Below are positions 14,930 through 23,920 of a stretch of 64,000 bases of DNA, piece after piece. The first letter of the stretch is position 1. Every line of letters starts with the position of its first letter. Under the pieces are notes generated by a model. The model was not told the origin of the DNA and did not search any database. It worked only from the letters and a program-made list of their open reading frames with translations. The translations under genes were made by a program, and so were the position numbers. The stretch is from UBA724 sp964008075 (GTDB taxonomy: Bacteria; Bacteroidota; Bacteroidia; Flavobacteriales; Flavobacteriaceae): positions 22,955 through 86,954 of the forward strand of contig CAXGAP010000001.1 of assembly GCA_964008075.1 (NCBI GenBank), in the 5' to 3' direction.

Positions 14930-16447
14930 GTGGAAAAGCAAAAACCAATATCACAACAAACGCGGCAAGGTGGTCAAATCGTTCCTTTGCAAAAAGGAAA
15001 AATTCCACCTCAAGCAATTGAGCTTGAAGAGGTAGTGCTTGGTGCTATGATGATTGATAAAAAAGGTGTCGATACTGTCATTGACATCTTAAGTCCAGCA
15101 GCATTTTATAAGCAAGCACATCAACATATTTTTGAAGCGATTGTTCATTTGTTTTCTAATTCAAGCCCAATTGATTTGTTAACTGTTTCGACCCAATTGC
15201 GCAAAAACGATAAGTTGGAACAAATTGGGGGTGATTTTTATTTAATTCAACTTACGCAAAAAGTATCTTCTTCAGCTCACATTGAGCATCATTCTAGAAT
15301 CATTCTTCAAAAATTCATTCAGCGAAGTTTAATTAAAATTTCTAATGAAATTATTGAGTTTGCCTACGACGATACCAAGGATGTATTTGATATGCTCGAT
15401 GATGCAGAGTCCAAGCTCTATGATGTGACACAAGGGAATATCAAAAAATCTACAGATACTGCGCAAAGCCTTGTGATACAAGCAAAAAAGAAAATTGAAG
15501 AAATTTCTAATAAAGAGGGTCTCAGCGGGGTTCCATCCGGATTTACTGATTTGGACAAGTTAACCTCTGGTTGGCAGCCGAGTGATTTGATTATCGTAGC
15601 TGCACGTCCGGGAATGGGAAAAACAGCACTGACCTTATCCATGGCTCGAAATGTTTGTATAGACCATTCTATTCCTGTTGCTTTTTTCTCTCTCGAGATG
15701 TCTTCAGTTCAGTTGATCACACGTCTTATTTCTTCTGAGACTGGACTCTCATCTGAAAAACTTCGTACGGGCAACCTTGCCGACCACGAATGGAAACAAT
15801 TAAATGTCAAAGTAAGCTCTTTAGAAAAAGCACCTTTGTTTATCGATGACACACCTTCATTATCGATATTTGATTTGCGTGCCAAGGCTAGGCGATTGTC
15901 ATCGCAATATGGGATCAAAATCATTGTTGTAGATTATTTACAGCTGATGACAACAGGCTTATCCAACAAATCAGGAAATCGTGAACAAGAGATATCTATG
16001 ATTTCAAGAAACTTAAAGGCCTTAGCAAAAGAGCTTGACATTCCAGTTATTGCATTATCTCAGCTGTCGAGGGCTGTTGAGACAAGAGGTGGGAGCAAGC
16101 GACCTTTACTTTCAGATCTGCGTGAGTCTGGTGCTATTGAGCAAGATGCTGATATTGTGTCGTTTATCTATCGTCCGGAGTATTACAAGATTGACGAATG
16201 GGATGACGAACAACGTACTCCTTCAGCGGGTCAAGCAGAGTTTATTGTCGCCAAACACAGAAATGGGGGCTTGGATAATGTTCGATTAAAATTTGTTGCA
16301 TCCCTTGGAAAATTTGAAAACCTAGACTCTTTTGATGCTCCAGTTGAGTTTGAATCTAAAATCAACCGAGATCAAGAAGACTCACTCGATAACCCAAGAA
16401 TAAGCCCTGACGATGCTTTTGAAGGCGACGATGGAGTTCCATTTTAA
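14930..16447 (+). CDS. dnaB: Replicative DNA helicase DnaB
   Basis: Hexameric fork helicase of 505 residues. The N-terminal primase-binding domain covers about residues 28-130 (PPQAIELEEVVLGAMM), then a linker, then the RecA-like ATPase: Walker A ARPGMGKT at 225-232, Walker B IIVVDYLQLM, and the late motif LSDLRESGAIEQDADIV. No intein interrupts it. Translation starts at GTG 14930. A near-consensus box TACATTTA (14918-14925) ends 4 bases before it. A strong terminator follows the gene. Confidence 0.97.
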   Translation: MEKQKPISQQTRQGGQIVPLQKGKIPPQAIELEEVVLGAMMIDKKGVDTVIDILSPAAFYKQAHQHIFEAIVHLFSNSSPIDLLTVSTQLRKNDKLEQIGGDFYLIQLTQKVSSSAHIEHHSRIILQKFIQRSLIKISNEIIEFAYDDTKDVFDMLDDAESKLYDVTQGNIKKSTDTAQSLVIQAKKKIEEISNKEGLSGVPSGFTDLDKLTSGWQPSDLIIVAARPGMGKTALTLSMARNVCIDHSIPVAFFSLEMSSVQLITRLISSETGLSSEKLRTGNLADHEWKQLNVKVSSLEKAPLFIDDTPSLSIFDLRAKARRLSSQYGIKIIVVDYLQLMTTGLSNKSGNREQEISMISRNLKALAKELDIPVIALSQLSRAVETRGGSKRPLLSDLRESGAIEQDADIVSFIYRPEYYKIDEWDDEQRTPSAGQAEFIVAKHRNGGLDNVRLKFVASLGKFENLDSFDAPVEFESKINRDQEDSLDNPRISPDDAFEGDDGVPF

Positions 16448-16472
16448 AAAAAACACGCCGAAGCGTGTTTTT
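16446..16472. terminator. Bidirectional intrinsic terminator between dnaB and rplT
   Basis: AAAAACACGC, loop CGAA, GCGTGTTTTT forms a strong hairpin flanked by A-run and T-run, so it can stop transcripts from both sides: dnaB on the plus strand and the thrS-infC-rpmI-rplT operon on the minus strand. It is the only clear intrinsic terminator at a convergent junction in the window. Confidence 0.85.
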
Positions 16473-16496
16473 ATGATCGATATTTTTAAACAAATT

Positions 16497-16841
16497 TTAC
16501 TTCACTTTATCCACCACAGCTTTAAATGCTTCTGGGTGATTCATCGCGAGGTCAGCCAAAACCTTTCTGTTTAATGAGATATTGTTAGCTTTTATTTTTC
16601 CCATAAATTGAGAGTAAGACATACCATGCAAACGAGCTGCAGCGTTGATACGAACAATCCAAAGTGAGCGAAAACTTCTTTTTTTGTTTTTTCGATCTCT
16701 GTAAGCATATACCCATGCTTTTTCAACAGCATTTTTGGCAATTGTCCACACATTTTTTCGACGTCCAAAGTATCCTTTGGCGTACTTCATCATCTTTTTT
16801 CTTCGAGCCTTAGAGGCTACTGCGTTTACTGATCTAGGCAT
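16497..16841 (-). CDS. rplT: 50S ribosomal protein L20
   Basis: A 114-residue protein essential for early 50S assembly through 23S rRNA binding. The basic N-terminal extension MPRSVNAVASKARRKK and the core FRSLWIVRINAAARLHGMSYSQFM are diagnostic. It is last in the thrS-infC-rpmI-rplT order conserved widely in bacteria. In several phyla L20 represses its own operon by binding leader RNA. The 75-base gap upstream can form a modest hairpin (arms 16863-16869 and 16891-16898), which could be such a site. Confidence 0.98.
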   Translation of the reverse strand: MPRSVNAVASKARRKKMMKYAKGYFGRRKNVWTIAKNAVEKAWVYAYRDRKNKKRSFRSLWIVRINAAARLHGMSYSQFMGKIKANNISLNRKVLADLAMNHPEAFKAVVDKVK

Positions 16842-16916
16842 TTTAATTTATTGTTTTTGAGGGAGGTGGCAAGTCAATGCTCTTTTTATACCAGCCTCAG
16901 GGTTATATACCAATTT

Positions 16917-17114
16917 TTACTTCAATCGAAGTTGTTGTTTCACATTGTCTGCATCGGCTTCATGAACCAAGGTCGAATGTGTAAGCTTTAATTTTCTCTT
17001 TTTTGACTTTTTGGTCAAAATATGACTTTTAAATGCATGTTTGCGTTTGATCTTCCCGGTTCCGGTCAACTTGAAACGCTTTTTTGCACTCGATTTTGTT
17101 TTTTGCTTCGGCAT
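16917..17114 (-). CDS. rpmI: 50S ribosomal protein L35
   Basis: A 65-residue basic ribosomal protein with the family start MPKQKTKSSAKKRFKLTGTGK and the segment RKHAFKSHILTKKSKKRKR-like core. It sits 14 bases after infC and 75 bases before rplT in the usual order. Length and sequence are ordinary, and it contains no cysteine. Confidence 0.97.
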   Translation of the reverse strand: MPKQKTKSSAKKRFKLTGTGKIKRKHAFKSHILTKKSKKRKLKLTHSTLVHEADADNVKQQLRLK

Positions 17115-17128
17115 GATTTCCGTATTTA

Positions 17129-17680
17129 TTATTTTTTAGGGTTCATCAACATGATCATCTTTTTCCCTTCCAATTTCGGGAGCTGTTCAACTTTGCCATA
17201 CTCTTCTAGATCTTGCGCCAATCGTAGTAACAAAATATGTCCTTGTTCCTTAAATATGATCGATCGACCCTTGAAAAACACAAAAGCTTTTAGTTTTGCC
17301 CCTTCTTCAAGAAATTTTATCGCATGCTTCTTTTTAAAAGCATAGTCGTGCTCATCTGTCTGTGGTCCAAAACGAATCTCTTTTAATACAACTTTACTCG
17401 CTTTGGCTTTTAAATTTTTTTCACGCTTTTTCTGCTCGTATAAGAACTTTTTATAGTCGATAACTTTACATACAGGGGGAGTTGCGTTTGGTGATATCTC
17501 AACTAAATCCAACTCAAGCTCACTAGCAATACTCATAGCCTTTTCAATAGGATAAATCCCCATTTCAACGTTATCACCAACAAGACGTACCTCACTAGCC
17601 ATGATCTTATTATTGATCTTGTGTGGGTCTTGTTTTATCACTCGATGAGGGCCTCTGCCTCTTCTTCTTCGTATGGCTAT
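17129..17680 (-). CDS. infC: Translation initiation factor IF-3, apparent ATA start
   Basis: IF-3 checks start codon-anticodon pairing on the 30S subunit. The core runs from DPHKINNKI and VRLVGDNVEMG to KMIMLMNPK. A GTG at 17641 gives 170 residues, but the upstream frame continues with a basic stretch (A-I-R-R-R-R-G-R-G-P-H-R-V) typical of flavobacterial IF-3. The only start-like codon giving that N-terminus is ATA at 17680, 10 bases after the thrS stop, making 183 residues. IF-3 genes commonly use non-AUG starts (AUU in E. coli) for autoregulation, so ATA is plausible. The exact start is inferred. Confidence 0.93.
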   Translation of the reverse strand: MAIRRRRGRGPHRVIKQDPHKINNKIMASEVRLVGDNVEMGIYPIEKAMSIASELELDLVEISPNATPPVCKVIDYKKFLYEQKKREKNLKAKASKVVLKEIRFGPQTDEHDYAFKKKHAIKFLEEGAKLKAFVFFKGRSIIFKEQGHILLLRLAQDLEEYGKVEQLPKLEGKKMIMLMNPKK

Positions 17681-17690
17681 AACGCGTGTT

Positions 17691-19637
17691 TTACAGTTTA
17701 AATTCTTTTACTTCACATTCAATGGTTTTTTCAACCAGTTGAACAAAATTGTCCAGAGACATAGCTCCGTAATCTTTCCCGCCGTGTTCTCTAACAGAAA
17801 CCTTAGATTCTGATACCTCTTTCTCCCCAATGATAATCATGTAAGGAAATTTTTGTAGCTCAGATTCCCGAATTTTCTTTCCAATGGTCTCATTTCGGTT
17901 ATCAACGAGGGTGCGAATTTCGTTATTTTCCAATAATTGAGAAACTTTTTTAGCGTATTTTTCGTGCTTATCACTAACGCAAAGGATATTCACCTGATCT
18001 GGCGTTAGCCAAACAGGGAAGTTTCCAGCAGTATGTTCGATGAGAATTGCAATAAATCTTTCTAAACTACCAAAGGGTGCACGGTGAATCATCACTGGTC
18101 TGTGAAGTTTATTGTCATTTCCTTTGTAGGTAAGATCAAATCGCTCTGGTAAGCTGTAATCTACCTGAATCGTGCCCAATTGCCAGCTCCTTCCCAATGC
18201 GTCATTTACCATGAAGTCCAACTTGGGACCATAGAATGCAGCTTCACCTGATTCGACGACATAATTGAGTCCTTTTTCTTTGGTAGCATTCATAATCGCC
18301 TGCTCGGCTTTATCCCAATCTTCAACATTTCCAATGTATTTATCGGGGTTGTTTGGGTCTCGAATAGAAACTTGTGCTGTGAAATCTTCAAAACCTAAGG
18401 AACTAAAAACATATAAGACAAGATCGATTACTGCTTTAAACTCATGATCTAGCTGATCGGGCGTACAGAAAATATGTGCATCATCTTGCGTGAATCCCCT
18501 CACTCGTGTGAGCCCATGAAGTTCACCACTCTGTTCATAGCGATAAACAGTTCCAAACTCTGCGTATCGTTTTGGTAAATCACGATAACTCCAACTTCGA
18601 GAGCTAAAAATTTCACAGTGGTGAGGGCAGTTCATTGGTTTGAGCAAAAACTCCTCGTCTTCTGAGGGGGTTTTGATTGGCTGAAAGCTATCAGCACCAT
18701 ACTTTTCATAATGACCAGAGGTTGTGTATAATTCTTTATGACCAATGTGGGGTGAAACAACCTGTTCATATCCAGCTTTTCGCTGCGCTTCTTTGAGAAA
18801 ACGCTCTAACCTTTCTCGTAGTGCAGCACCTTTTGGCAACCACAAGGGAAGGCCTTGACCAACTCTCTTGGAAAAAGTAAACAAATCCATCTCACTTCCA
18901 AGTTTGCGATGGTCTCTCTTTTTGGCTTCTTCAACAAGTAAAAGATGCTCTTTGAGTAACTTTTGTTTTGGGAATGAAATCCCATAAATACGAGTAAGTT
19001 GAGGCTTGGTTTCATCTCCACGCCAATAGGCACCAGCGATGTTTGTGAGTTTCACAGCTTTGATAAACCCAGTGTGAGGGAGGTGCCCCCCTTTGCAGAG
19101 ATCTGTGAAGTTGGCATGATCACAAAAAGTGATTTCCCCATCTTCAAGATTTTCAATGAGTTCAGTTTTAAATTGATTTTTTTCTTTTTGATAAAAGGTC
19201 AACGCCTCCTTTTTGGAGACTGAGCGCATCATAAAGGCATGTTGTTCGCGAGAAACCTCAATCATTCGTTTCTCAATCGCATCAAAATCTTTTTCTGTAA
19301 CAGTGTGACCAGCAGGATCGATATCGTAATAAAACCCTTGATCGATAGCAGGACCAATAGTGAGCTTGCATCCTGGATAAAATTCTTGAAGAACTTGTGC
19401 AAGCACGTGCGCAGATGAATGCCAAAATGCTTTTTTGCCATCTGGATCGTTCCAAGTGTATAGAACCAAATCACCATCGTTTTGCAGTGGCGTAAGCGCT
19501 TCAACAACTTGATCGTTGTAGCTTGCTGTCAATACATTTCTCGCAAGCCCCTCGCTAATAGAGGTAGCAATATCAAGAGCTGATGTTCCTTTTTTCACCT
19601 CTTTAATCGCTCCGTCTGGTAGTCGAACTTTAATCAT
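17691..19637 (-). CDS. thrS: Threonyl-tRNA synthetase
   Basis: Charges tRNA-Thr; class II synthetase of 648 residues with all domains: TGS (residues 1-60), the editing domain with the metal-binding HSSAHVLAQ and C-x3-H region CDHANFTDLCKGGH, the catalytic core with the zinc cysteine in MNCPHHCEI, motif 2 TRVRGFTQDDAHIFC, motif 3 HRAPFGSLERFI, and the anticodon-binding domain. It leads the thrS-infC-rpmI-rplT operon and has a good promoter at 19657-19686, giving a leader of about 14 bases. No long T-box-like leader is present. Confidence 0.97.
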   Translation of the reverse strand: MIKVRLPDGAIKEVKKGTSALDIATSISEGLARNVLTASYNDQVVEALTPLQNDGDLVLYTWNDPDGKKAFWHSSAHVLAQVLQEFYPGCKLTIGPAIDQGFYYDIDPAGHTVTEKDFDAIEKRMIEVSREQHAFMMRSVSKKEALTFYQKEKNQFKTELIENLEDGEITFCDHANFTDLCKGGHLPHTGFIKAVKLTNIAGAYWRGDETKPQLTRIYGISFPKQKLLKEHLLLVEEAKKRDHRKLGSEMDLFTFSKRVGQGLPLWLPKGAALRERLERFLKEAQRKAGYEQVVSPHIGHKELYTTSGHYEKYGADSFQPIKTPSEDEEFLLKPMNCPHHCEIFSSRSWSYRDLPKRYAEFGTVYRYEQSGELHGLTRVRGFTQDDAHIFCTPDQLDHEFKAVIDLVLYVFSSLGFEDFTAQVSIRDPNNPDKYIGNVEDWDKAEQAIMNATKEKGLNYVVESGEAAFYGPKLDFMVNDALGRSWQLGTIQVDYSLPERFDLTYKGNDNKLHRPVMIHRAPFGSLERFIAILIEHTAGNFPVWLTPDQVNILCVSDKHEKYAKKVSQLLENNEIRTLVDNRNETIGKKIRESELQKFPYMIIIGEKEVSESKVSVREHGGKDYGAMSLDNFVQLVEKTIECEVKEFKL

Positions 19638-19656
19638 CAGTTATTTGTCAAAGTCA

Positions 19657-19686
19657 CAAAGATAATACGATTCAGGGCTCTTTCAA
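19657..19686 (-). promoter_or_regulatory. Promoter of thrS operon, TTG-N19-TATCTTTG
   Basis: On the minus strand TTG (19684-19686) and TATCTTTG (19657-19664) are 19 bases apart. It lies in the short gap between the DUF6095-like gene and thrS and gives the translation operon its own start site. Confidence 0.55.
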
Positions 19687-19694
19687 TGGTAAAT

Positions 19695-19913
19695 TTATTT
19701 TTCATTGAAGAAACCTTTGACAAGGAGTTTTATCCCAATAAAACCATAAAGTATTGCAAGAGCACATGCAATCAATCCAACACCCAAAACAGGTATAAAA
19801 AATGGATGTTCTTCGTTACGCACAGCCGAAGTATACACGACTGGACCTATAAAGGCAAAAAGAATAGCGACAAAAAGACGAGAAATCCCTCTAAAAAGAA
19901 GCTCTTTATTCAT
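19695..19913 (-). CDS. Small two-helix membrane protein (DUF6095-like)
   Basis: A 72-residue protein with two hydrophobic helices (about residues 10-30 and 42-66) and a short polar loop containing RNEEHPF. It resembles a small flavobacterial family that I recall as DUF6095; the name could not be checked. The ATG overlaps the murQ stop (ATGA, 19910-19913), so it is translated together with murQ. The function is unknown; by position it belongs to the TonB receptor-lipoprotein-murQ unit. Confidence 0.75.
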   Translation of the reverse strand: MNKELLFRGISRLFVAILFAFIGPVVYTSAVRNEEHPFFIPVLGVGLIACALAILYGFIGIKLLVKGFFNEK

Positions 19914-20722
19914 ACCCCTAAATGTTTTAATACAAACCGAACACTTCCATGGATTTGCAACAATTCTATCGCTTTTTCTTCATCGACAGCTGATGATTCA
20001 CAAACCATCCGAACTGCTCTTTCTTGTAGTTTTTGATTTGACAGTTGCATATCAACCATTCGATTGCCTTTGACGTGTCCTAGCTTGATCATCAAAACTG
20101 TTGAGATTGTATTGAGGATCATTTTTTGCGCTGTTCCAGCTTTCATTCGCGAGCTGCCAGTGATCACTTCGGGTCCAACGACTGGGACAATTGGGTAATC
20201 TGCTTCTTCTGCTAAAGGGCTTCCAAGGTTGCAACTGATACCTGCAGTAGTGATTCCTTTCGATTTACATGCTTGGATAGCACCAACAACATAAGGTGTG
20301 GTTCCTGAAGCAGCGATACCCACGACAGTGTCCAGCGTCGAAATGTGAAGGTTTTCCAAATCTTTCCATCCTTGTTCAGAGTCGTCTTCGGCACCTTCAA
20401 CAGCAGTTCTAATGGCAGCATCACCACCAGCAATTAAGCCAATCACATGGTCTGGCGAAACCCCAAAAGTGGGAGGGCATTCAGAAGCATCGAGTATTCC
20501 CAATCGCCCACTAGTGCCTGCCCCGAGGTAAATCAATCGACCTCCTTGTTGCATTTTGGGTAAGGTAGCATCTATAAATATGTTGATTGTAGGTAGGATT
20601 TTTTTCACAGCCTTTGCTACGTTTTGATCCTCATCATTGATGACAAGACCCAACTCTTCCACACTCATTTGCTCGAGGTTGTCGTGGTTTGATTCGGCTT
20701 CTGTGATTTTAGTGAAGCTCAT
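19910..20722 (-). CDS. murQ: N-acetylmuramic acid 6-phosphate etherase
   Basis: Cleaves the lactyl ether of MurNAc-6-phosphate to give GlcNAc-6-phosphate in peptidoglycan recycling. The 270-residue SIS-domain protein starts MSFTKITEAESNHDNLEQMS. The catalytic glutamates are in DASECPPTFG and EDDSEQG, and the sugar-phosphate loop is GAGTSGRLG. It is slightly shorter than E. coli MurQ (298). ATG 20722 is chosen; a TACATTTG box ends 3 bases upstream of it. No MurNAc kinase or PTS transporter is nearby. The upstream gene is a DUF4249 lipoprotein 12 bases away. Confidence 0.94.
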   Translation of the reverse strand: MSFTKITEAESNHDNLEQMSVEELGLVINDEDQNVAKAVKKILPTINIFIDATLPKMQQGGRLIYLGAGTSGRLGILDASECPPTFGVSPDHVIGLIAGGDAAIRTAVEGAEDDSEQGWKDLENLHISTLDTVVGIAASGTTPYVVGAIQACKSKGITTAGISCNLGSPLAEEADYPIVPVVGPEVITGSSRMKAGTAQKMILNTISTVLMIKLGHVKGNRMVDMQLSNQKLQERAVRMVCESSAVDEEKAIELLQIHGSVRFVLKHLGV

Positions 20723-20734
20723 ACACAAATGTAA

Positions 20735-21523
20735 TTATTCGGCTGTAAATGGAAGTGAGCTAGATTCAACCACCCTAAAATAACCCAATGCAATGCTTTC
20801 TTTTTCTGAGCTGACAAAGTTGCCCAGTAGGGTTGATGTTGCTGTTGCAAAAGGGCCACCACCATTTTGGCCACTATGGCTCAATAAAATTTGCATATAT
20901 GTAAAGAAGTCTTTGTCTATTCCAAGCATACGAATGATGACTTCCTCGTTTTTTGGTAACAAATCGTCATAGAAAAACGAGAAGGTAAATTGTTGTCCGT
21001 CATAAAAGCGATCTCTAGTTACAAAAAGGTTGTTGTATGAAAAATCGAAAAGGTAGTAGTTGCCAAGACCAGGGCGATCGGTCAATGTGATCAATGCCTC
21101 GGTTTCATTGCCACTAAAAAGCTGACCATCTCCTTGCACTACTCCATCAAATGTGCCAGAAAGAATCAACTCTTCTGTTGCAGTGTAGAGAACTCCATCT
21201 ACATCGACAACCAATTGATATTCTTTGTCAATGGTGATTTCAGGGACGTCTAGAAGATATTCACCACCCTCTGTGTGATTGGCAAACAAGACTTGATTAT
21301 CGAACATTAAAGACACAGAGGCATCATCTACAATGATGATATCAGCACTGTAATAGTCAGTTGTTTTGGTCACAAGTACACGAAGTTGGGCTGCACCACC
21401 TCCCTGTGGTCGGCTGAGTTCTGCATCAATAACGACTTGTTCAGGAGTTTGTGAAAGATCGACTGTGATCACATCTTCACATGAAATAAACACAATGCTA
21501 AGTAAAAAGACTATTTTTCTCAT
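20735..21523 (-). CDS. DUF4249-type outer-membrane-associated lipoprotein
   Basis: A 262-residue lipoprotein with lipobox ending at C15 (VFISC) followed by EDVITVDL, the typical opening of DUF4249 proteins. The rest is predicted beta-rich (for example AQLRVLVTKTTDYYS and GNYYLFDFSYNNLF). These proteins are encoded next to TonB receptors with a carboxypeptidase-like N-terminal domain and are thought to act as partner lipoproteins, though their ligands are unknown. The ATG overlaps the receptor's stop codon by one base (TGATG), so the two are certainly made together. Confidence 0.85.
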   Translation of the reverse strand: MRKIVFLLSIVFISCEDVITVDLSQTPEQVVIDAELSRPQGGGAAQLRVLVTKTTDYYSADIIIVDDASVSLMFDNQVLFANHTEGGEYLLDVPEITIDKEYQLVVDVDGVLYTATEELILSGTFDGVVQGDGQLFSGNETEALITLTDRPGLGNYYLFDFSYNNLFVTRDRFYDGQQFTFSFFYDDLLPKNEEVIIRMLGIDKDFFTYMQILLSHSGQNGGGPFATATSTLLGNFVSSEKESIALGYFRVVESSSLPFTAE

Positions 21524-23874
21524 CACCAATCAATTCGATACATTACAGAAGGTACGATTCCAAAAATTGAAAATCGTACAGCTTCATTTTGTTGCGTTTC
21601 CCTGTTTTGACGAAAGTTGATACTCGCAGCATTTTTGCGATTATAGACATTGTAGATACCAAAAATCCAACTTCCTTGTCGATTCTTTTTTGGGGGTCTT
21701 TTTAGTGTTGCTGATATATCCATGCGATGGTAATCTGCAAACCGATTGCTATTTCGCTTGCCATAATTGGGGACTCGAAGTCCTCCAAACTCATACTGAC
21801 CAACGGGGTAGGTTGTCGGCTGTCCAGTTTGATATAAGAAATTGGCATTAAAACTCCATTTATTGTTCAGTTGGTAGCTTGCATTCACGCTCAGATCATG
21901 TCTTTTGTCAAATGCATTTGGGTACCAATTGCCATCATTGATGCCTGGACCTCCAAATTCTTGCCCTTCTGTTTTTTGCTCTGATTTCGACCAAGTGTAA
22001 GCCAACCAATATTGTAGTTTTCCAATGGGTTTTTTAACTAATATTTCTGCACCATACGCACGAACAATCCCTGGCATTGTCACTTGTTCCACAGCATCAT
22101 TTGCAACCAAATCAGCACCATCGATATAGTCTAGTCGATTGCTGACATTTTTATAAAAGCCTTCAATTTCAATACTTTTTTGAGATTGTGTTTCTATAAC
22201 ATAACCAATGGCCCATTGGTCGAGTTGTTGGGGTTTTAGATGTGGACCACTCGGCGCCCAGATGTCAAGGGGTGTTGGGGAACTGGTGTTGGAAATCAGG
22301 TGGAGGTACTGATTTAGGCGATTGTAAGATGCTTTGAAAGCACTGTTTTCCATGGCATACGACAAAGTGATTCTTGGTTCGATATGGCTATAAGTTGCAG
22401 ATGATTTATTTGCATTGTAGAGGCCTGTAGGAACTCCTTTTTCATAGATTCCCAATGAGTTGTTGAAGCGAGTTGACATTCCGTTTTCATAAGTAAAAAG
22501 GCCATCTTGTTTTAACCTTGTAAAATGATTGAAACGGATGCCAAACTGAAAAGAAAATGAGGATGAAAGATCTTGTGAAATATCTACATAAACACTATGC
22601 TCCATCGCATATTTCTTTTGCAACTGCTCAGCATTGATACCTGAGTCCAATCGAGCAGGTTCGATATAGCCAGGGTTAAAGGTATAGTAAGTCGATTGCA
22701 GCCCAAAGTCTAGACTTGTTTTATCGTTTGCAAAATAAGAGAAATCATATTTTAGATTGAGGTTTTCAATACCAGAATCCCAATCAAAACCAGCAAAATC
22801 AAGCAACAAACCATAGTAGTAGTCACTGTAAATCAGCGATAGATTTGAAAATAAGCGTTGTGAAAACAGATGATTCCACCTCAAATTAAATACAGCATTT
22901 CCATAGGTGTTCACAAAGCTTTCGTCGACATTAAACACATCTCTTCCAAAATAGCCTGAGAGGTAGAGTTTATTTTGATCATTGATTGGAAAACTCATTT
23001 TGGTGTTTAGGTCGTAGAAATATGCACTATTCGGATTGTCAGTTAGTTTTAAAAATAAATGGGCATAAGTTCCCCTTCCACCAACGACAAAGCTTCCTTT
23101 GCCTAGGGGTCCCTCTGCAAGTAAGCGACTGGTTACGAGTCCAATACCACCGTTGAGCTTAAACTCTTCTTTGTTTCCTTCCTTTTGGTAGATATTCAAA
23201 ACAGATGCAAGTCGCCCACCATATTTGGCTGGGATGCCCCCTTTATAGAGTCGCAAATCTTTAATCGCATCAGGATTGAATACAGAGAAAAATCCAAAGA
23301 GGTGTGAAGAGTTGTAAATGGTAGCCTCGTCCAAAAGGATTAGGTTTTGATCAGCAGACCCACCACGTACATTAAAGCCAGAAGCCCCTTCACCAGCACT
23401 TGTTACACCTGGGAGCAACTGAATGGTTTTGAGTACATCAGGTTCTCCAAAAACAGCAGGTGTTTGTAGGACTGTTTTTGAAAGAAGGCGGTTGACACTC
23501 ATTTCAGGTTTTTTGATGTTGACTCTTTCTGTATTGTCAATCAAAACAACTTCATCGAGTTCCTCTGCTGCAGGGGTTAGCAATATATTTTGTTTGATGT
23601 TTTCGTTCAGTGATATAGGGAACCGAAGTGATTGATAACCTAGGTATTGTACAGAGATTGTGTATTCGCCAGGAGGGATACTAAGGGAGTAAAAACCATA
23701 GCTATTTGTAACCGTTCCTGTATTGAGCTCATTGATGAGTATGGTAACCCCAAGAAGGGTTTCCTTGGATAATGAATCAGAAACATCCCCACTGATTGTG
23801 ACTCGATCTTGAGCCGACAAAAATTGAAACAAAAACAGGAATAGGGTAACACAACCAATATGGCGCATTTGCAT
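21523..23874 (-). CDS. TonB-dependent outer-membrane receptor with N-terminal CarboxypepD_reg-like domain
   Basis: A 783-residue outer-membrane transporter. After a signal peptide (residues about 1-22, ending LSAQ) comes a beta-sandwich domain (VTISGDVSDSLSKETLLGV to YLGYQSLRF), then a plug domain (VLKTIQLLPGVTSAGEGASGFNVRGGSADQNLILLD read in parts), then a 22-strand-type barrel ending in SVMYRIDW with a terminal aromatic. It lacks SusC features and is paired with DUF4249, not SusD. ATG 23874 (or 23868) is chosen because a TATATTTG box (23886-23893) sits just upstream. Confidence 0.9.
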   Translation of the reverse strand: MQMRHIGCVTLFLFLFQFLSAQDRVTISGDVSDSLSKETLLGVTILINELNTGTVTNSYGFYSLSIPPGEYTISVQYLGYQSLRFPISLNENIKQNILLTPAAEELDEVVLIDNTERVNIKKPEMSVNRLLSKTVLQTPAVFGEPDVLKTIQLLPGVTSAGEGASGFNVRGGSADQNLILLDEATIYNSSHLFGFFSVFNPDAIKDLRLYKGGIPAKYGGRLASVLNIYQKEGNKEEFKLNGGIGLVTSRLLAEGPLGKGSFVVGGRGTYAHLFLKLTDNPNSAYFYDLNTKMSFPINDQNKLYLSGYFGRDVFNVDESFVNTYGNAVFNLRWNHLFSQRLFSNLSLIYSDYYYGLLLDFAGFDWDSGIENLNLKYDFSYFANDKTSLDFGLQSTYYTFNPGYIEPARLDSGINAEQLQKKYAMEHSVYVDISQDLSSSFSFQFGIRFNHFTRLKQDGLFTYENGMSTRFNNSLGIYEKGVPTGLYNANKSSATYSHIEPRITLSYAMENSAFKASYNRLNQYLHLISNTSSPTPLDIWAPSGPHLKPQQLDQWAIGYVIETQSQKSIEIEGFYKNVSNRLDYIDGADLVANDAVEQVTMPGIVRAYGAEILVKKPIGKLQYWLAYTWSKSEQKTEGQEFGGPGINDGNWYPNAFDKRHDLSVNASYQLNNKWSFNANFLYQTGQPTTYPVGQYEFGGLRVPNYGKRNSNRFADYHRMDISATLKRPPKKNRQGSWIFGIYNVYNRKNAASINFRQNRETQQNEAVRFSIFGIVPSVMYRIDW

Positions 23875-23885
23875 AGCAATTTTGA

Positions 23886-23920
23886 CAAATATACAATTAA
23901 CTGGGTTTTTTGCTTCCCAA
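23886..23920 (-). promoter_or_regulatory. Candidate promoter of the TonB receptor-DUF4249-murQ unit, TTG-N24-TATATTTG
   Basis: TATATTTG on the minus strand at 23886-23893 lies 11 bases before ATG 23874. TTG at 23918-23920 is 24 bases further upstream, slightly long. It overlaps the 3' end of the transporter gene. Confidence 0.4.

Noticed and set aside
17129..17641. GTG 17641 as the start of infC
   Set aside because: It would drop the conserved basic IF-3 N-terminus encoded in frame just upstream; ATA 17680 is preferred.
17691..19637. T-box leader for thrS
   Set aside because: The promoter lies about 14 bases before the start codon, leaving no room for a T-box.
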